A stretch of 64,000 bases of DNA, taken from positions 1 to 64,000 of the forward strand of contig WGLW01000008.1 in the NCBI GenBank assembly GCA_016125405.1, in the 5' to 3' direction. The position numbers and the translations under genes were made by a program. The number at the start of each line of letters is the position of its first letter. The first letter of the stretch is position 1. This stretch comes from Alphaproteobacteria bacterium (GTDB lineage: Bacteria > Pseudomonadota > Alphaproteobacteria > Caulobacterales > Hyphomonadaceae). The notes under the pieces were generated by a model. It worked only from the letters and a program-made list of their open reading frames with translations. It ran no database searches and was not told the origin of the DNA. Of the stretch, positions 33,221 to 41,755 are shown piece after piece.

Positions 33221-34318
33221 TCAAACGTTGAACCGGAAGTGCATGACGTCGCCGTCCTGGACCACGTAGTCCTTGCCTTCCTGGCGCGCCCGGCCGGCTT
33301 CCCTTGCGCCACTTTCGCCGTTGAATTTTACGTAATCCTCGTAGGCGATGGTTTCGGCCTTGATGAAGCCCTTCTCGAAATCCCCATGGATGACGCCCGC
33401 GGCCTGCGGAGCAGTCGTGCCCTGGCGGATCGTCCAGGCGCGCGCCTCCTTGGGGCCGACCGTGAAATAGGTCATCAGGCCAAGCAGGTCGTAGCCCGCG
33501 CGGATGACGCGGTTGAGCCCGGGTTCCTGCAGGCCGAGAGAGTCGAGGAACTCCTTCTCCTCCTCGTCCGTCAGCACCGCGATTTCGCTTTCGATCTTCG
33601 CCGAGATCACCACGGCCTGCGAGCCTTCGGCCTTGGCGTGCGCCAGAACCGCGTCAGAGAACGCGTTGCCCGTCGCGGCCGAGCCCTCATCGACGTTGCA
33701 GATGTAGAACACGGGCTTCGCGGTCAGCAGTTGCAACATACGCCATGCCTTGGCGTCTTCCGTAGGGATCTTGGCCAGGCGCGCGGGCTTGCCGGCGTTG
33801 AGTTGCTCCAGCGCCAGACCGATGAGAGACAAGGTCTGGATCGCTTCCTTGTCGCCGCCCTTGGCTTTTTTCTCGACACCGGCGCGCCGCTTTTCCAGGC
33901 TTTCCATGTCCGCCAGCATCAATTCCGTTTCGACCACTTCGTAGTCGGCGAGCGGATCGATCTTGCCGGAGACGTGGGTGATGTCGTCATCCTCGAAACA
34001 GCGCAGCACATAGGCGACGGCGTCCACTTCGCGAATGGTGGCGAGGAACTGGTTGCCCAGGCCTTCTCCCTTGGAGGCGCCTTTCACGAGACCGGCGATA
34101 TCGACGAAGTTCATTCGCGTCGGGATGATCTCTTTCGAACCCGCGATCTTCGCCAGCACGTCGAGACGCGGTTCGGGCATTGCGACGTCGCCGACGTTCG
34201 GTTCGATCGTGCAGAACGGATAGTTCGCCGCTTGGGCAGCCGCCGTTCGGGTGAGGGCGTTGAACAGCGTCGACTTGCCGACATTCGGCAATCCCACGAT
34301 CCCGGCCTTGAAGCCCAT
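33221..34318 (-). CDS. ychF: Redox-regulated ATPase YchF
   Basis: A 365-residue Obg-like P-loop ATPase that binds ribosomes and prefers ATP over GTP. Visible: G1 [49 protein letters not shown], and the NKxD position replaced by NVDE (CNVDEG), which explains the nucleotide preference. A C-terminal TGS domain is indicated by [20 protein letters not shown]. It overlaps pth by 1 bp (TGATG), so they are translated together. Confidence 0.96.
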   Translation of the reverse strand: MGFKAGIVGLPNVGKSTLFNALTRTAAAQAANYPFCTIEPNVGDVAMPEPRLDVLAKIAGSKEIIPTRMNFVDIAGLVKGASKGEGLGNQFLATIREVDAVAYVLRCFEDDDITHVSGKIDPLADYEVVETELMLADMESLEKRRAGVEKKAKGGDKEAIQTLSLIGLALEQLNAGKPARLAKIPTEDAKAWRMLQLLTAKPVFYICNVDEGSAATGNAFSDAVLAHAKAEGSQAVVISAKIESEIAVLTDEEEKEFLDSLGLQEPGLNRVIRAGYDLLGLMTYFTVGPKEARAWTIRQGTTAPQAAGVIHGDFEKGFIKAETIAYEDYVKFNGESGAREAGRARQEGKDYVVQDGDVMHFRFNV

Positions 34319-34947
34319 CAGCTATTCTCCTTCGGCGGGTTACGCGGATCGCTTTTCGGCGCCGGCGCAAGGCGCATGACTTCGCCCTGGTAGCGGTCGT
34401 CCATTCCAGCCACGAGGAAGGGCAGGGCCTCAAGGCAGGCGGCGATCAGTTTGTCGACCGCCGGCCGCTCCGCCGGGTGGAAGTCGCCCAGCACCGACGC
34501 TTTCACGGCGCTCTTGTCGCCCGGGTGGCCGACCCCCATGCGAGCGCGGCGCACGTCCGTCGACGCCAGCGCGTAGATGGAACGGATGCCATTGTGGCCG
34601 GCGGCGCTGCGGCCCGTCGCCATGCGGAAGCGGCCCAGCGCCATGTCGATCTCGTCGTGGAAAACCACAACCTGCTCGGGCTTGAGATAGTATTTGCGCA
34701 TGATCGCCGCCACGCTGCGGCCGCTTTCGTTCATGTAGGTCTGCGGCTTGGCGAGGATCGTCTTGACACCGCCGCCGTCCGGCGTCGTCAGCTGGCCTTC
34801 GCAGACTTGGGCATCGAACTTCGATTGCGTTTGCCACGGCGAGAACCGGTGCGAGGCCGCGATCTCGTCGACCATGCGAAAGCCGATATTGTGCCGGTTG
34901 CCGGCGTACTGGACGCCAGGGTTTCCGAGTCCCGCGATCAGCAGCAT
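34318..34947 (-). CDS. pth: Peptidyl-tRNA hydrolase
   Basis: Releases tRNA from stalled peptidyl-tRNA. The 209-residue product has [18 protein letters not shown] with the catalytic His, [26 protein letters not shown] with the partner Asp, and [16 protein letters not shown]. The ATG at 34945-34947 is the family start before [10 protein letters not shown]; an upstream in-frame ATG at 35002-35004 is not supported. It sits 93 bp after rplY, with a hairpin in the gap, and overlaps ychF by 1 bp. The rplY-pth-ychF order is common in Proteobacteria. Confidence 0.95.
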   Translation of the reverse strand: MLLIAGLGNPGVQYAGNRHNIGFRMVDEIAASHRFSPWQTQSKFDAQVCEGQLTTPDGGGVKTILAKPQTYMNESGRSVAAIMRKYYLKPEQVVVFHDEIDMALGRFRMATGRSAAGHNGIRSIYALASTDVRRARMGVGHPGDKSAVKASVLGDFHPAERPAVDKLIAACLEALPFLVAGMDDRYQGEVMRLAPAPKSDPRNPPKENS

Positions 34948-35001
34948 GTGCGCCGTCCCGGCAGGGGCCAAAATTCGCGTCGGCCCGGTGCCTTGCCTGA
35001 C

Positions 35002-35029
35002 CACGGACGCGCCGTCTGGCGCATCCGTG
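35002..35029 (-). terminator. Hairpin between rplY and pth
   Basis: The stem ACGGACGCGCC (35003-35013), loop GTCT, GGCGCATCCGT (35018-35028) pairs over 11 positions with one mismatch, extended by one C-G pair outside. It lies 12 bases past the rplY stop. No U-run follows in the minus direction, so it may attenuate or protect the rplY message rather than terminate fully. Confidence 0.45.
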
Positions 35030-35040
35030 TCTTGCTTCGA

Positions 35041-35742
35041 TTACTTCTTCGCCGCGCCAGCTTTCGCGCCGGCGGCGGGCGCCGCTCCAGCAGCGGGGGC
35101 CGCGCCGGCTGCAGGAGCAGCACCGGCTGCCGCTTCCGCCGTGGCTTCCACTTTCTCTTCGACGTCGTCCTTCGCCTTGCGGCCAGCGATGGTCGCAATG
35201 GTGAAATCGCGGTCGGTGATCGTGGGGTGGGTGTTCGGGGGCAGGGCGATCGCAGAGATTTTGATCGAGTCGCCGATCTCAAGCGCCGAAACGTCGAAGA
35301 CGAGTTCTTCGGGAATGGCGTCGGCGGGGCAGAGCAGCTCGATTTCGTGGCGAACGATGTTGAGAGTGCCGCCGCGCTTGATGCCCGGCGAAACGCCCTC
35401 GCCAACGAAGTGCGCCGGCACGTTCACGCGGATCTGCTGACCCTTCTCGACGCGGAACAGGTCAAGATGCTCGGGCTCGTCCGTGACCGGGTGGAACTGG
35501 ATGTCCTGGGTAAAGACCAGCTGCTTCTCGCCCTTGTGTTCGAGGGTGACCGTATGGGCCAGGAACTTGCCCGATTTCAGGGCCATCAGAACCTGCTTCC
35601 GGTCCATGGCGATGGGCACCGGGCCACGGTCGCCGCCGTAAAGGATGCCGGGGACTTTCCCCTGACGCCGAATTTCACGGGATCCGCCCTTGCCGGTGCG
35701 CTCGCGCACGTCGACATTCAGGGTAATTTCGACCTTGGCCAT
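35041..35742 (-). CDS. rplY: 50S ribosomal protein L25 (Ctc/TL5 type)
   Basis: Binds 5S rRNA. The 233-residue long form has an N-terminal L25 domain (EITLNVDVRERTGKGGSREIRR) with the variant strand KVPGILYGGDRGPVPIAMDR, and a C-terminal beta-domain (LDLFRVEKGQQIRVNVPAHF, then DVSALEIGDSIKISAIALPP), as in the Ctc/TL5 group. The last 30 residues are a low-complexity Ala/Pro/Gly tail with three GAAPAA repeats. A hairpin lies downstream before pth. The 171-bp gap upstream to amt presumably carries its promoter. Confidence 0.94.
   Translation of the reverse strand: MAKVEITLNVDVRERTGKGGSREIRRQGKVPGILYGGDRGPVPIAMDRKQVLMALKSGKFLAHTVTLEHKGEKQLVFTQDIQFHPVTDEPEHLDLFRVEKGQQIRVNVPAHFVGEGVSPGIKRGGTLNIVRHEIELLCPADAIPEELVFDVSALEIGDSIKISAIALPPNTHPTITDRDFTIATIAGRKAKDDVEEKVEATAEAAAGAAPAAGAAPAAGAAPAAGAKAGAAKK
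35044..35133 (-). repeat. 18-bp tandem repeats encoding Ala/Pro tail of L25
   Basis: The last 30 codons of rplY encode AAAGAAPAAGAAPAAG-type repeats, three copies of GAAPAA followed by GAKAGAAKK. The DNA period is 18 bp. Such tails vary in length between strains of many alphaproteobacteria; slippage could alter copy number without a frameshift. Confidence 0.6.
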
Positions 35743-35808
35743 TGTTTTTGCTCCGTTTCGCCCTGAAGTCCGTTCCGGAAACTGGCCGGAATGACAGCCT
35801 GACTACAC

Positions 35809-35829
35809 AGGCGGCGCCGATCGCCGCCT
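35809..35829. terminator. Perfect hairpin between amt and rplY
   Basis: AGGCGGCG (35809-35816), loop CCGA with the following T unpaired, CGCCGCCT (35822-35829): eight perfect base pairs. It lies 85 bp past the amt stop in the minus direction and 67 bp before the rplY start. It may end the amt message or belong to the rplY leader; a U-run (TTTC) exists only on the plus-strand side, so strength as a minus-strand terminator is doubtful. Confidence 0.4.
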
Positions 35830-35913
35830 TTCGGGAAGCGCGGCTTATACGGGAGGCCTATTCACACGGCAAGCGCCCAGTCGCGACGGGGGTCTGCCGG
35901 GGCCCGGCCGGTG

Positions 35914-37224
35914 TCAGCCGGTGTGGTAGGCGCGCTCGCCGTGCGAGGCCATGTCGAGGCCCTCCACTTCGGCTTCCGGTCTGACGCGGATGCGGACAAC
36001 CTGCCTGAGGCCGTAAAAGAGCGCGGCGGATACGCCGACCGACCAGAGGATTGTGACGACCACCCCTTCAAGCTGGACCCAGGCCTGCGCGCCGATCCCG
36101 GTCCCCCCGAGGCCGGGCGATAGCGGCCCCAGGCTGGCCAGGAACGGGATCAGAAGAGTTCCCAGGATGCCGCCCACGCCGTGGACGGCGAATACGTCGA
36201 GGCTGTCGTCGATCTTCAGCCTGAGCCGGATCAGCTGAACGACTGAAAAGCAGACGACGGATGCAAGAATGCCGAGGATCACGGCCCCGGCTGGTCCCAC
36301 GGAGCCGGCCGCAGGAGTGATCGTGGCGAGGCCGGCGACAAGTCCCGTCACAGTGCCGACGAGGCCCGGACGGCCAAACTTCACCCACTCGATCGCCATC
36401 CAGACAATCGCGGCGGTCGACGCCGAAAGGTGCGTCACCAGCATGGCGCGGCCGGCGACGGCATTTGCGCCAAGCGCCGAGCCCGCGTTGAAGCCATACC
36501 AGCCAACCCACAGCAGGCCGGCGCCGATCATGACCAGCACAGGACTGTGCGGTGGAGAAATCTGGCCAGGAAAGCCTTGGCGCTTGCCCAGCAGCATGGC
36601 GAACACCAGCGCGGACGAGCCGGCTGTCGCGTGGACGACCAGACCGCCGGCGAAATCGCGGACGCCCGCCTGGTTCAACCATCCACCGCCCCAAACCCAG
36701 TGGCAGACGGGGGCGTAAACCAGCAGCATCCAGACCGAGCTGAAGATCAGCACCGAAAGGAAGTTTGTTCGTTCGGGATATGCTCCGACGATCAGAGCGG
36801 GCGTGATGATCGCAAAGGTCATCTGGAACATGAAAAACACGCTCTCGGGGATCGAGCCGACCGTGCTGTCAGCCGAGACGCCATTGAGAAACGCCTTGCC
36901 GAGCCCGCCCCAGAGGGCGTTTGCCGATCCGCCATCGCCGAACGCGATCGAATAGCCCACAGCGTACCAAAGCAGCGACATCAGACAGGCGATGACGACG
37001 CACTGGCTCAACACGGACAGCACATTCTTGGTGTGCACCAGGCCGCCATAGAACAGCGCCAGTGCGGGCAGGGTCATGAGCAGGACGAGAGCGGTGGACG
37101 CGAGCACCCACGCGGTGTCTCCGGCGCTTGTTTCCGCGAATGCGGCGGGCGCAGCCAGCGCGGCGACGACCGTCGCCATGAACGCGCGGCGGCCAAGCCT
37201 GAAGCCACGCAAGAGACTGTTCAT
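35914..37224 (-). CDS. amt: Ammonium transporter, Amt/MEP family
   Basis: A 436-residue channel-like ammonium transporter with a signal sequence (GRRAFMATVVAALAAPAAFA) and eleven membrane helices. Visible: the Amt signature VHTKNVLSVLSQCVVIACLM, the conserved PVCHWVWGGGWL, DFAGGLVVHATAG (first pore His) and FAVHGVGGILGTLLIPFLA (second pore His). The usual glnK partner is not next to it, so PII control would act from elsewhere. The gene is followed by a hairpin and then rplY. The 276-bp region upstream (37225-37500) is shared with the divergent BlaI-type gene. Confidence 0.95.
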   Translation of the reverse strand: MNSLLRGFRLGRRAFMATVVAALAAPAAFAETSAGDTAWVLASTALVLLMTLPALALFYGGLVHTKNVLSVLSQCVVIACLMSLLWYAVGYSIAFGDGGSANALWGGLGKAFLNGVSADSTVGSIPESVFFMFQMTFAIITPALIVGAYPERTNFLSVLIFSSVWMLLVYAPVCHWVWGGGWLNQAGVRDFAGGLVVHATAGSSALVFAMLLGKRQGFPGQISPPHSPVLVMIGAGLLWVGWYGFNAGSALGANAVAGRAMLVTHLSASTAAIVWMAIEWVKFGRPGLVGTVTGLVAGLATITPAAGSVGPAGAVILGILASVVCFSVVQLIRLRLKIDDSLDVFAVHGVGGILGTLLIPFLASLGPLSPGLGGTGIGAQAWVQLEGVVVTILWSVGVSAALFYGLRQVVRIRVRPEAEVEGLDMASHGERAYHTG

Positions 37225-37272
37225 TGTTACGCCCTTCCGCCCCAGTAATCCGATTATGCCCCCAAGTGCCCG

Positions 37273-37289
37273 CCAATTAGGCGAATTGG
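37273..37289. promoter_or_regulatory. Inverted repeat upstream of amt
   Basis: CCAATT (37273-37278), spacer AGGCG, AATTGG (37284-37289) is a perfect 6-bp inverted repeat about 50 bp upstream of the amt start, nested with CGCC/GGCG. It is AT-rich in a GC-rich genome and is followed by an A-tract. It could be a regulator site for amt. I did not find a convincing sigma-54 -24/-12 promoter here. Confidence 0.35.
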
Positions 37290-37445
37290 AAAAAAACTGC
37301 CTGCAATTCGGGCGTGATGCTGGCTCGTATGGGTGCGGCGCCTCAAATGCGGGCGGAATATCGGTAGGTTGCTCAAAAAACAGGCTGTTTTGCTACGCGG
37401 TCGCCTTGCGTTCGTGAATCACTGATGTCCCTAGTCCATGCTGTG

Positions 37446-37473
37446 TTGACAGCCGTAGATATGATGCTACAAC
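37446..37473 (+). promoter_or_regulatory. Predicted promoter of the BlaI-type gene
   Basis: A perfect -35 hexamer TTGACA at 37446-37451 is followed after 16 bp by TACAAC (37468-37473), a weak match to the -10 consensus. The operator palindrome at 37466-37479 covers the -10 region, as expected for an autoregulated repressor. The distance to the ATG at 37501 fits a short leader. Confidence 0.5.
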
Positions 37474-37479
37474 TGTAGC
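37466..37479. promoter_or_regulatory. BlaI/MecI-type operator palindrome
   Basis: GCTACA-AC-TGTAGC: 6-bp perfect arms around a two-base centre. The core TACAnnTGTA is the classic operator half-site arrangement of BlaI/MecI repressors. It lies 21 bp upstream of the start codon of the BlaI-type gene, over the predicted -10 element, implying that the repressor controls its own operon. Confidence 0.7.
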
Positions 37480-37500
37480 GTATCGATTCGTGAGAAGCAC

Positions 37501-37896
37501 ATGGCGGGCAGTTACAACAGCACCGACCTTCAGATCCTCAAGGCCCTGTGGAGCGGCGAGCGCATGAGCGCACGCGAAGTCCACGATGCGCTGAGCGCGG
37601 AAACCGGGTGGAGCTATTCCACCACCCGCACGCTGCTTACCCGCATGGCGGAGAAGGGCTTTGTCGCCCGCAACGATTTTCACGGCGTCGCGATTTATTC
37701 CGCTTCGGCTAGCCGTGTTCAGGTGCTCGGCAGCATCGCGCGGGAGCTGACGCGCGGGGTGTTCGATATCCGGGGTGCTTTGCCCGCTTCGATGTTTGCC
37801 GACAGCCCGCACATTACGCCCGAGGACCTCGCCGAACTCGACGCGATCCTCAACGCCGGTGACAGCGCAGACCCAACCCCGCCGGAAAAGGAATGA
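37501..37896 (+). CDS. BlaI/MecI/CopY-family repressor
   Basis: A 131-residue winged-helix repressor. The N-terminal DNA-binding domain includes DLQILKALWSGERMSAREVHD and the wing TRTLLTRMAEKGFVARNDF; the C-terminal part is helical and carries the dimerisation and cleavage region in this family. BlaI-type repressors leave DNA after proteolysis triggered by a BlaR1-type membrane metalloprotease, which here is encoded immediately downstream with a 4-bp overlap (ATGA, 37893-37896). A TACAnnTGTA operator lies upstream. The regulon beyond this operon is not visible. Confidence 0.9.
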   Translation: MAGSYNSTDLQILKALWSGERMSAREVHDALSAETGWSYSTTRTLLTRMAEKGFVARNDFHGVAIYSASASRVQVLGSIARELTRGVFDIRGALPASMFADSPHITPEDLAELDAILNAGDSADPTPPEKE

Positions 37897-39839
37897 CGGT
37901 CATGACGATTGTTTGGCTCCTTCTGTCGTCGATCCTCTGGGGCGCTCTGGTCGTTGGCGCCAGCGCCGCCATTCAATCCGGCTTGAAGATGTCTGGCTCG
38001 ACACAGCAATGGCTCTGGCGCGCCGCGTCATTGCTGCTGATCCTGCCGTGGCTCGCAGCGCCGTTCGCCACGCTGCTTCCGCGGATCCCCGTCGGCCTTC
38101 CGGAAATGACGCCGGATTTTCCCGGGCGCGGACTGGACGTCACCGTGACCGCCGCGCCCATCGTTGAGGCAAGTTTTTCCACGCCTCATCTGGATTTGCC
38201 ATGGGCCGACATCGTGGCGGTCGTCCTGGTCGCGGGCTGGATCTGGCGTTTGGTGGCGGCGCATCGCGCGCGCACCGAGCTGCGCCGGGTAATCGCCCCT
38301 TCGGTTGCGGTCGCGCAAGGGCCCGCCGCCGCCGCCGTGCGCGTCTGGTCGCAGAGACTATCACTGAAGCGCCATCCGGAATTGCGACTGACCGATGCGT
38401 CGGTTTCTCCCTTCTCCTTCGGCGTGATGCGACCCGTGATTTGCCTGCCGAAGGACATCGAGGCCAGGCTGTCGCATTCAGCGCTGAACCTGATCGTGGC
38501 CCACGAATGCTTGCACGTGGCGCGGGGCGATGGCTGGTTGCGTCCTCTGGAGCGGATGACTGCCGACGTTCTTTGGTTCAATCCGTTCGCATGGCGTATC
38601 CGGCGAGAACTGGATCTCGCCCGCGAACTCGCGTGCGACGAGGCGGTGCTGGAACAGTCCGTCGAACCGGCAACCTATGCCCGTGTTCTGCGTGACGTGG
38701 CGGGGTTGGTCGCGGGCCTGGGCTCGGCCGCGCCCGCGACGTCGATGTCGCTTTCGGGCGGGGGGCGGGTTCTGTCCTTTCGAATGAAGCGAACGCTGGG
38801 ATATGCATCGCGCATCCCTGGCCGTCTTGCGTTTGGCGCCGTGGCGCTGCTGCTGGTTGTTGGCGCACCCATGGCCGTGGCGCAGGCCATTCTGTCAGGA
38901 CCGCCGTCTCCGCCACCGCCCGTAACCGCGCCGGTCGCGCCGCCGCCAGCACCTCCCGCGCCTCCTGCGGCGCCAGCGCCCCCCGCACCGCCGGCTCCGG
39001 CTGGATCATCTGTAGATGGTGTCGCACCGCCCGCGCCACCTGCGCCGGTGAAGCCCTCCGTCGATGCAATCGCCCCGCTGGCGCCTGTGTCGCTGATCGA
39101 TGACAAGGTCCGCGCGCCCTTCAATGCTCACGTGACGAAAGTGGCGAAGGACAACAAGCGCGGCCTCTATGTCGTCATCGACCAAGTCGACGACGGGAAA
39201 GGGTTCGGCGCCAGCGACGCACGAGGGTGCACGCTCGAAACGCCTCATCTCGCCCGCGCCCGGGTGAAGGAAGGCCAGACGATTGCTGCTGGAGACGTTA
39301 TCGGAGACTCGACGTCCGACTGGAACGGCAAGACCACCGTCTTCTGCAAGACGTTCGACGCGGACCGTCTGCCTGGCCCTGTCGCCACGCCGGCTAAGTA
39401 CGTTGCGCCGCCGCCAGTTGGATTGCCGGGCGCCAGCGCGCCAGTCCTGCTGCCGCCCGCGCACGTATCGAGCCCTTTTGGATACCGTAATGACCCGTTC
39501 ACTCACTTGGCTGCCTGGCACGAGGGCGTGGATATTGCGGCCTCACTGGGCTCTTCAGTGCAGACGCCTGCTGCCGGCAAGGTCACTTATGCAGGCCCGA
39601 GACCCGGACTGGGCAACGTCGTCGAGATCTCAGCAGGCAACAACTACACCCTGCGCTTTGCCCATCTCGGAGCGCTTGCCGTGAAAGAGGGCGAGCGAAC
39701 CAATGCCGGAGACAGTGTCGGGGCGATCGGCATGGATGACAAATCGACTGGGCCGCATGTCCATTTCGAGGTCTTCTGGAAAGGACATTCCTACGACCCG
39801 CAGACCATCAGTGGCCTGGTTCTGATCGGCGCCGGCTGA
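37893..39839 (+). CDS. BlaR1-like M56 metallopeptidase fused to M23 domains
   Basis: A 648-residue fusion. Residues 1-345 form an M56/BlaR1-like membrane module with helices near 5-25, 40-60, 103-122 and 313-335, and the zinc-protease motif AHECLHVARGD (HExxH) with ELACDEAVLE nearby. A Pro/Ala linker (about 340-400) follows. Residues about 405-495 resemble an M23 fold but lack the zinc ligands. Residues about 520-645 form an intact M23/LytM domain: HEGVD (HxxxD) and GPHVHFEV. Classical BlaR1 has a penicillin-binding sensor in this place. The M23 part should face the periplasm and may sense or cut peptidoglycan. It is coupled to the BlaI-type gene by ATGA. Database pipelines know M23/M56 proteins as a type; I know of no functional study. 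Confidence 0.87.
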   Translation: MTVMTIVWLLLSSILWGALVVGASAAIQSGLKMSGSTQQWLWRAASLLLILPWLAAPFATLLPRIPVGLPEMTPDFPGRGLDVTVTAAPIVEASFSTPHLDLPWADIVAVVLVAGWIWRLVAAHRARTELRRVIAPSVAVAQGPAAAAVRVWSQRLSLKRHPELRLTDASVSPFSFGVMRPVICLPKDIEARLSHSALNLIVAHECLHVARGDGWLRPLERMTADVLWFNPFAWRIRRELDLARELACDEAVLEQSVEPATYARVLRDVAGLVAGLGSAAPATSMSLSGGGRVLSFRMKRTLGYASRIPGRLAFGAVALLLVVGAPMAVAQAILSGPPSPPPPVTAPVAPPPAPPAPPAAPAPPAPPAPAGSSVDGVAPPAPPAPVKPSVDAIAPLAPVSLIDDKVRAPFNAHVTKVAKDNKRGLYVVIDQVDDGKGFGASDARGCTLETPHLARARVKEGQTIAAGDVIGDSTSDWNGKTTVFCKTFDADRLPGPVATPAKYVAPPPVGLPGASAPVLLPPAHVSSPFGYRNDPFTHLAAWHEGVDIAASLGSSVQTPAAGKVTYAGPRPGLGNVVEISAGNNYTLRFAHLGALAVKEGERTNAGDSVGAIGMDDKSTGPHVHFEVFWKGHSYDPQTISGLVLIGAG

Positions 39840-39855
39840 CGAAACCCGCCAGCGA

Positions 39856-40788
39856 TCAGTCGAACATCTTGGAGATGCTCTCGTCGTTGGCGATGCGGCG
39901 AATGGCTTCGCCGATCAGCGGCGCCAGCGAGATGGTGCGGATTTTCTTCGCGGCCTTGAGCTGTTCGGTCGCCTGGATGGTGTCGGTGATCACCAGCTCT
40001 TTCAGCTTCGACTTGTCGATGTTGCTGGGGGCGCCGTTCGACAGCACGCCATGAGTCACATAGGCGGCGACTTCTTTCGCGCCCTTTTCGAGCAGGGCGG
40101 TCGCGGCATTGATCAGCGTGCCGCCGCTGTCGGTCATGTCGTCGATCAGGATGCACTTGCGTCCCTCGACCTCGCCGATGATGTTCATCACCTCGGACTC
40201 GCCTGCCTTGGCGCGCCGCTTGTCCACGATGGCGAGATCGACGCCGAGCCGCTTGGCGAGCGCCCTGGCGCGAACCACTCCGCCCACGTCGGGAGAAATG
40301 ATGATGAGATCCTTGACGCCGTAGTTCTCGCGGATGTCCTCCTCGATTGCCGGGCCGGCGAAGAGGTTGTCCGTGGGGCGATCGAAGAAGCCCTGGATCT
40401 GCGCGGCGTGCAGGTCGACCGTCACGACCCGGTCGCAGCCGGCGGTGGTGATCAGGTTCGCGACGAGCTTGGCCGAAATCGGCGTCCGGCCGTCCGTCTT
40501 CCTGTCCTGACGTGCGTAGCCGAAGTAGGGGATGATCGCCGTTACGCGACGGGCGCTCGCGCGCACCAGCGCGTCGATCGTGATCAGCAATTCCATGAGA
40601 TGGTCGTTGGCCGGCGCCGATGTCGACTGGATGACGTACACATCCTTGCCGCGGACGTTCTCGTTCACCTTCACGAAGACTTCGCGATCCTTGAATGTCT
40701 TCACCTCGGCATCGGCGAGGTGCATGTCGAGATACGCGGCGATATTGGCGGCCAGCGGCCGGTTGGAATTGCACGAGATCAATTTCAT
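39856..40788 (-). CDS. prs: Ribose-phosphate pyrophosphokinase
   Basis: Makes PRPP from ribose-5-phosphate and ATP, feeding purine, pyrimidine, His and Trp synthesis. The 310-residue length is typical. Features: [19 protein letters not shown] at the start, [58 protein letters not shown], and the PRPP loop [18 protein letters not shown]. The ATG at 40786-40788 is the family start. It is convergent with the M56/M23 gene (16 bp). The 163-bp gap upstream to pgeF should hold its promoter. Confidence 0.96.
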   Translation of the reverse strand: MKLISCNSNRPLAANIAAYLDMHLADAEVKTFKDREVFVKVNENVRGKDVYVIQSTSAPANDHLMELLITIDALVRASARRVTAIIPYFGYARQDRKTDGRTPISAKLVANLITTAGCDRVVTVDLHAAQIQGFFDRPTDNLFAGPAIEEDIRENYGVKDLIIISPDVGGVVRARALAKRLGVDLAIVDKRRAKAGESEVMNIIGEVEGRKCILIDDMTDSGGTLINAATALLEKGAKEVAAYVTHGVLSNGAPSNIDKSKLKELVITDTIQATEQLKAAKKIRTISLAPLIGEAIRRIANDESISKMFD

Positions 40789-40951
40789 CGGTCTCGTTCT
40801 CCCGTTGGCCAGTCCGAGGAGGACGTGTTCGCTTTGCGTCACGCTTCTGTCGCAAAACCCGCGTCCGGGCAATCGCGTTTCGCAACGAAATCTGCGGAAG
40901 AACGCCCGCCGGCTCCAAAGTTGCCGATATGTCGCAGGAGTCCGGGCCGGC

Positions 40952-41755
40952 TCAGGCCAGAAGCATGATGGCCGACAGGTTGCGGCCGTAGTCTGGATCG
41001 CCGTTTTTCGAGGCGCGACGGCTGCTGAAATAGCCGGCGTCGTCGGAAAGCGTATCGTCGGCCAGCGCGTCTGCATGGGCGACGCCCAGACGGGACAATT
41101 TACCCAGCGCGTAGCGTTTCAGGTCAAAATGCTGGCGGTCTCCGGCGCCAGGCTCGAACAGCGGTTCCGCCCAGGACGAAGCGTCAAGAACCCTGTCAGC
41201 CATGTCGGGCCCCACCTCGAACGACTCTTGCGTGAGACATGGCCCCACTGCCGCGGCCATTCTGCCTGGATCAGCGCCGAGTGCGACCATTGCCTCCACG
41301 GCGCTCTCAATGATCCCGGCCACAGCACCTTTCCATCCCGCATGGGCGGCGGCGATGACCCCGGCATGAGGGTCGCACAAAAGAACTGGTGCGCAATCGG
41401 CGGCGAGCGCGCCCAGGATGAGGCCCGGCGTCTTGGAGACCAAAGCGTCCGCCTCCGGAATCTGGCCGATCGGAAACGGTTCCGAGACGGTTACGGCGCG
41501 CGCTGAGTGAATTTGATGAACTGTCACAAGACGATCGGGTGAACCGCCGAGTGCGAGGGCGGCGCGCCGGCGGTTTTCGCGCACATATTCGTTCCGGTCG
41601 CTCGAGCCGTAGCCGCAATTCAGGCTGCGGTAGATGCCTTCCGAGGCTCCGCCCGCGCGCCCGAAGAAGCCGTGCCGCACGTGCATGCTGAACCGCTTCA
41701 GAGCCGGCGCTTCGACGAAGGGTGGCGGCTCGGGATTTGGCGTGCCTTGCGTCAT
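40952..41755 (-). CDS. pgeF: Peptidoglycan editing factor PgeF (YfiH family)
   Basis: A 267-residue DUF152 copper/zinc protein, earlier called laccase-like polyphenol oxidase; the Escherichia coli homologue prevents wrong residues in peptidoglycan stem peptides. Metal ligands are in [22 protein letters not shown] and [12 protein letters not shown]. The ATG at 41753-41755 overlaps the midA-like stop by 4 bp (ATGA), and no upstream start is needed. It ends the lgt-midA-pgeF operon on the minus strand. Confidence 0.91.
   Translation of the reverse strand: MTQGTPNPEPPPFVEAPALKRFSMHVRHGFFGRAGGASEGIYRSLNCGYGSSDRNEYVRENRRRAALALGGSPDRLVTVHQIHSARAVTVSEPFPIGQIPEADALVSKTPGLILGALAADCAPVLLCDPHAGVIAAAHAGWKGAVAGIIESAVEAMVALGADPGRMAAAVGPCLTQESFEVGPDMADRVLDASSWAEPLFEPGAGDRQHFDLKRYALGKLSRLGVAHADALADDTLSDDAGYFSSRRASKNGDPDYGRNLSAIMLLA

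Noticed and set aside
33032-34393. 453-codon plus-strand frame opposite ychF
   Set aside because: Antisense shadow of the YchF gene; no family match and composition typical of frame mirrors.
34477-35766. 429-codon plus-strand frame across pth and rplY
   Set aside because: Antisense shadow spanning two well-supported genes and their intergenic hairpin.
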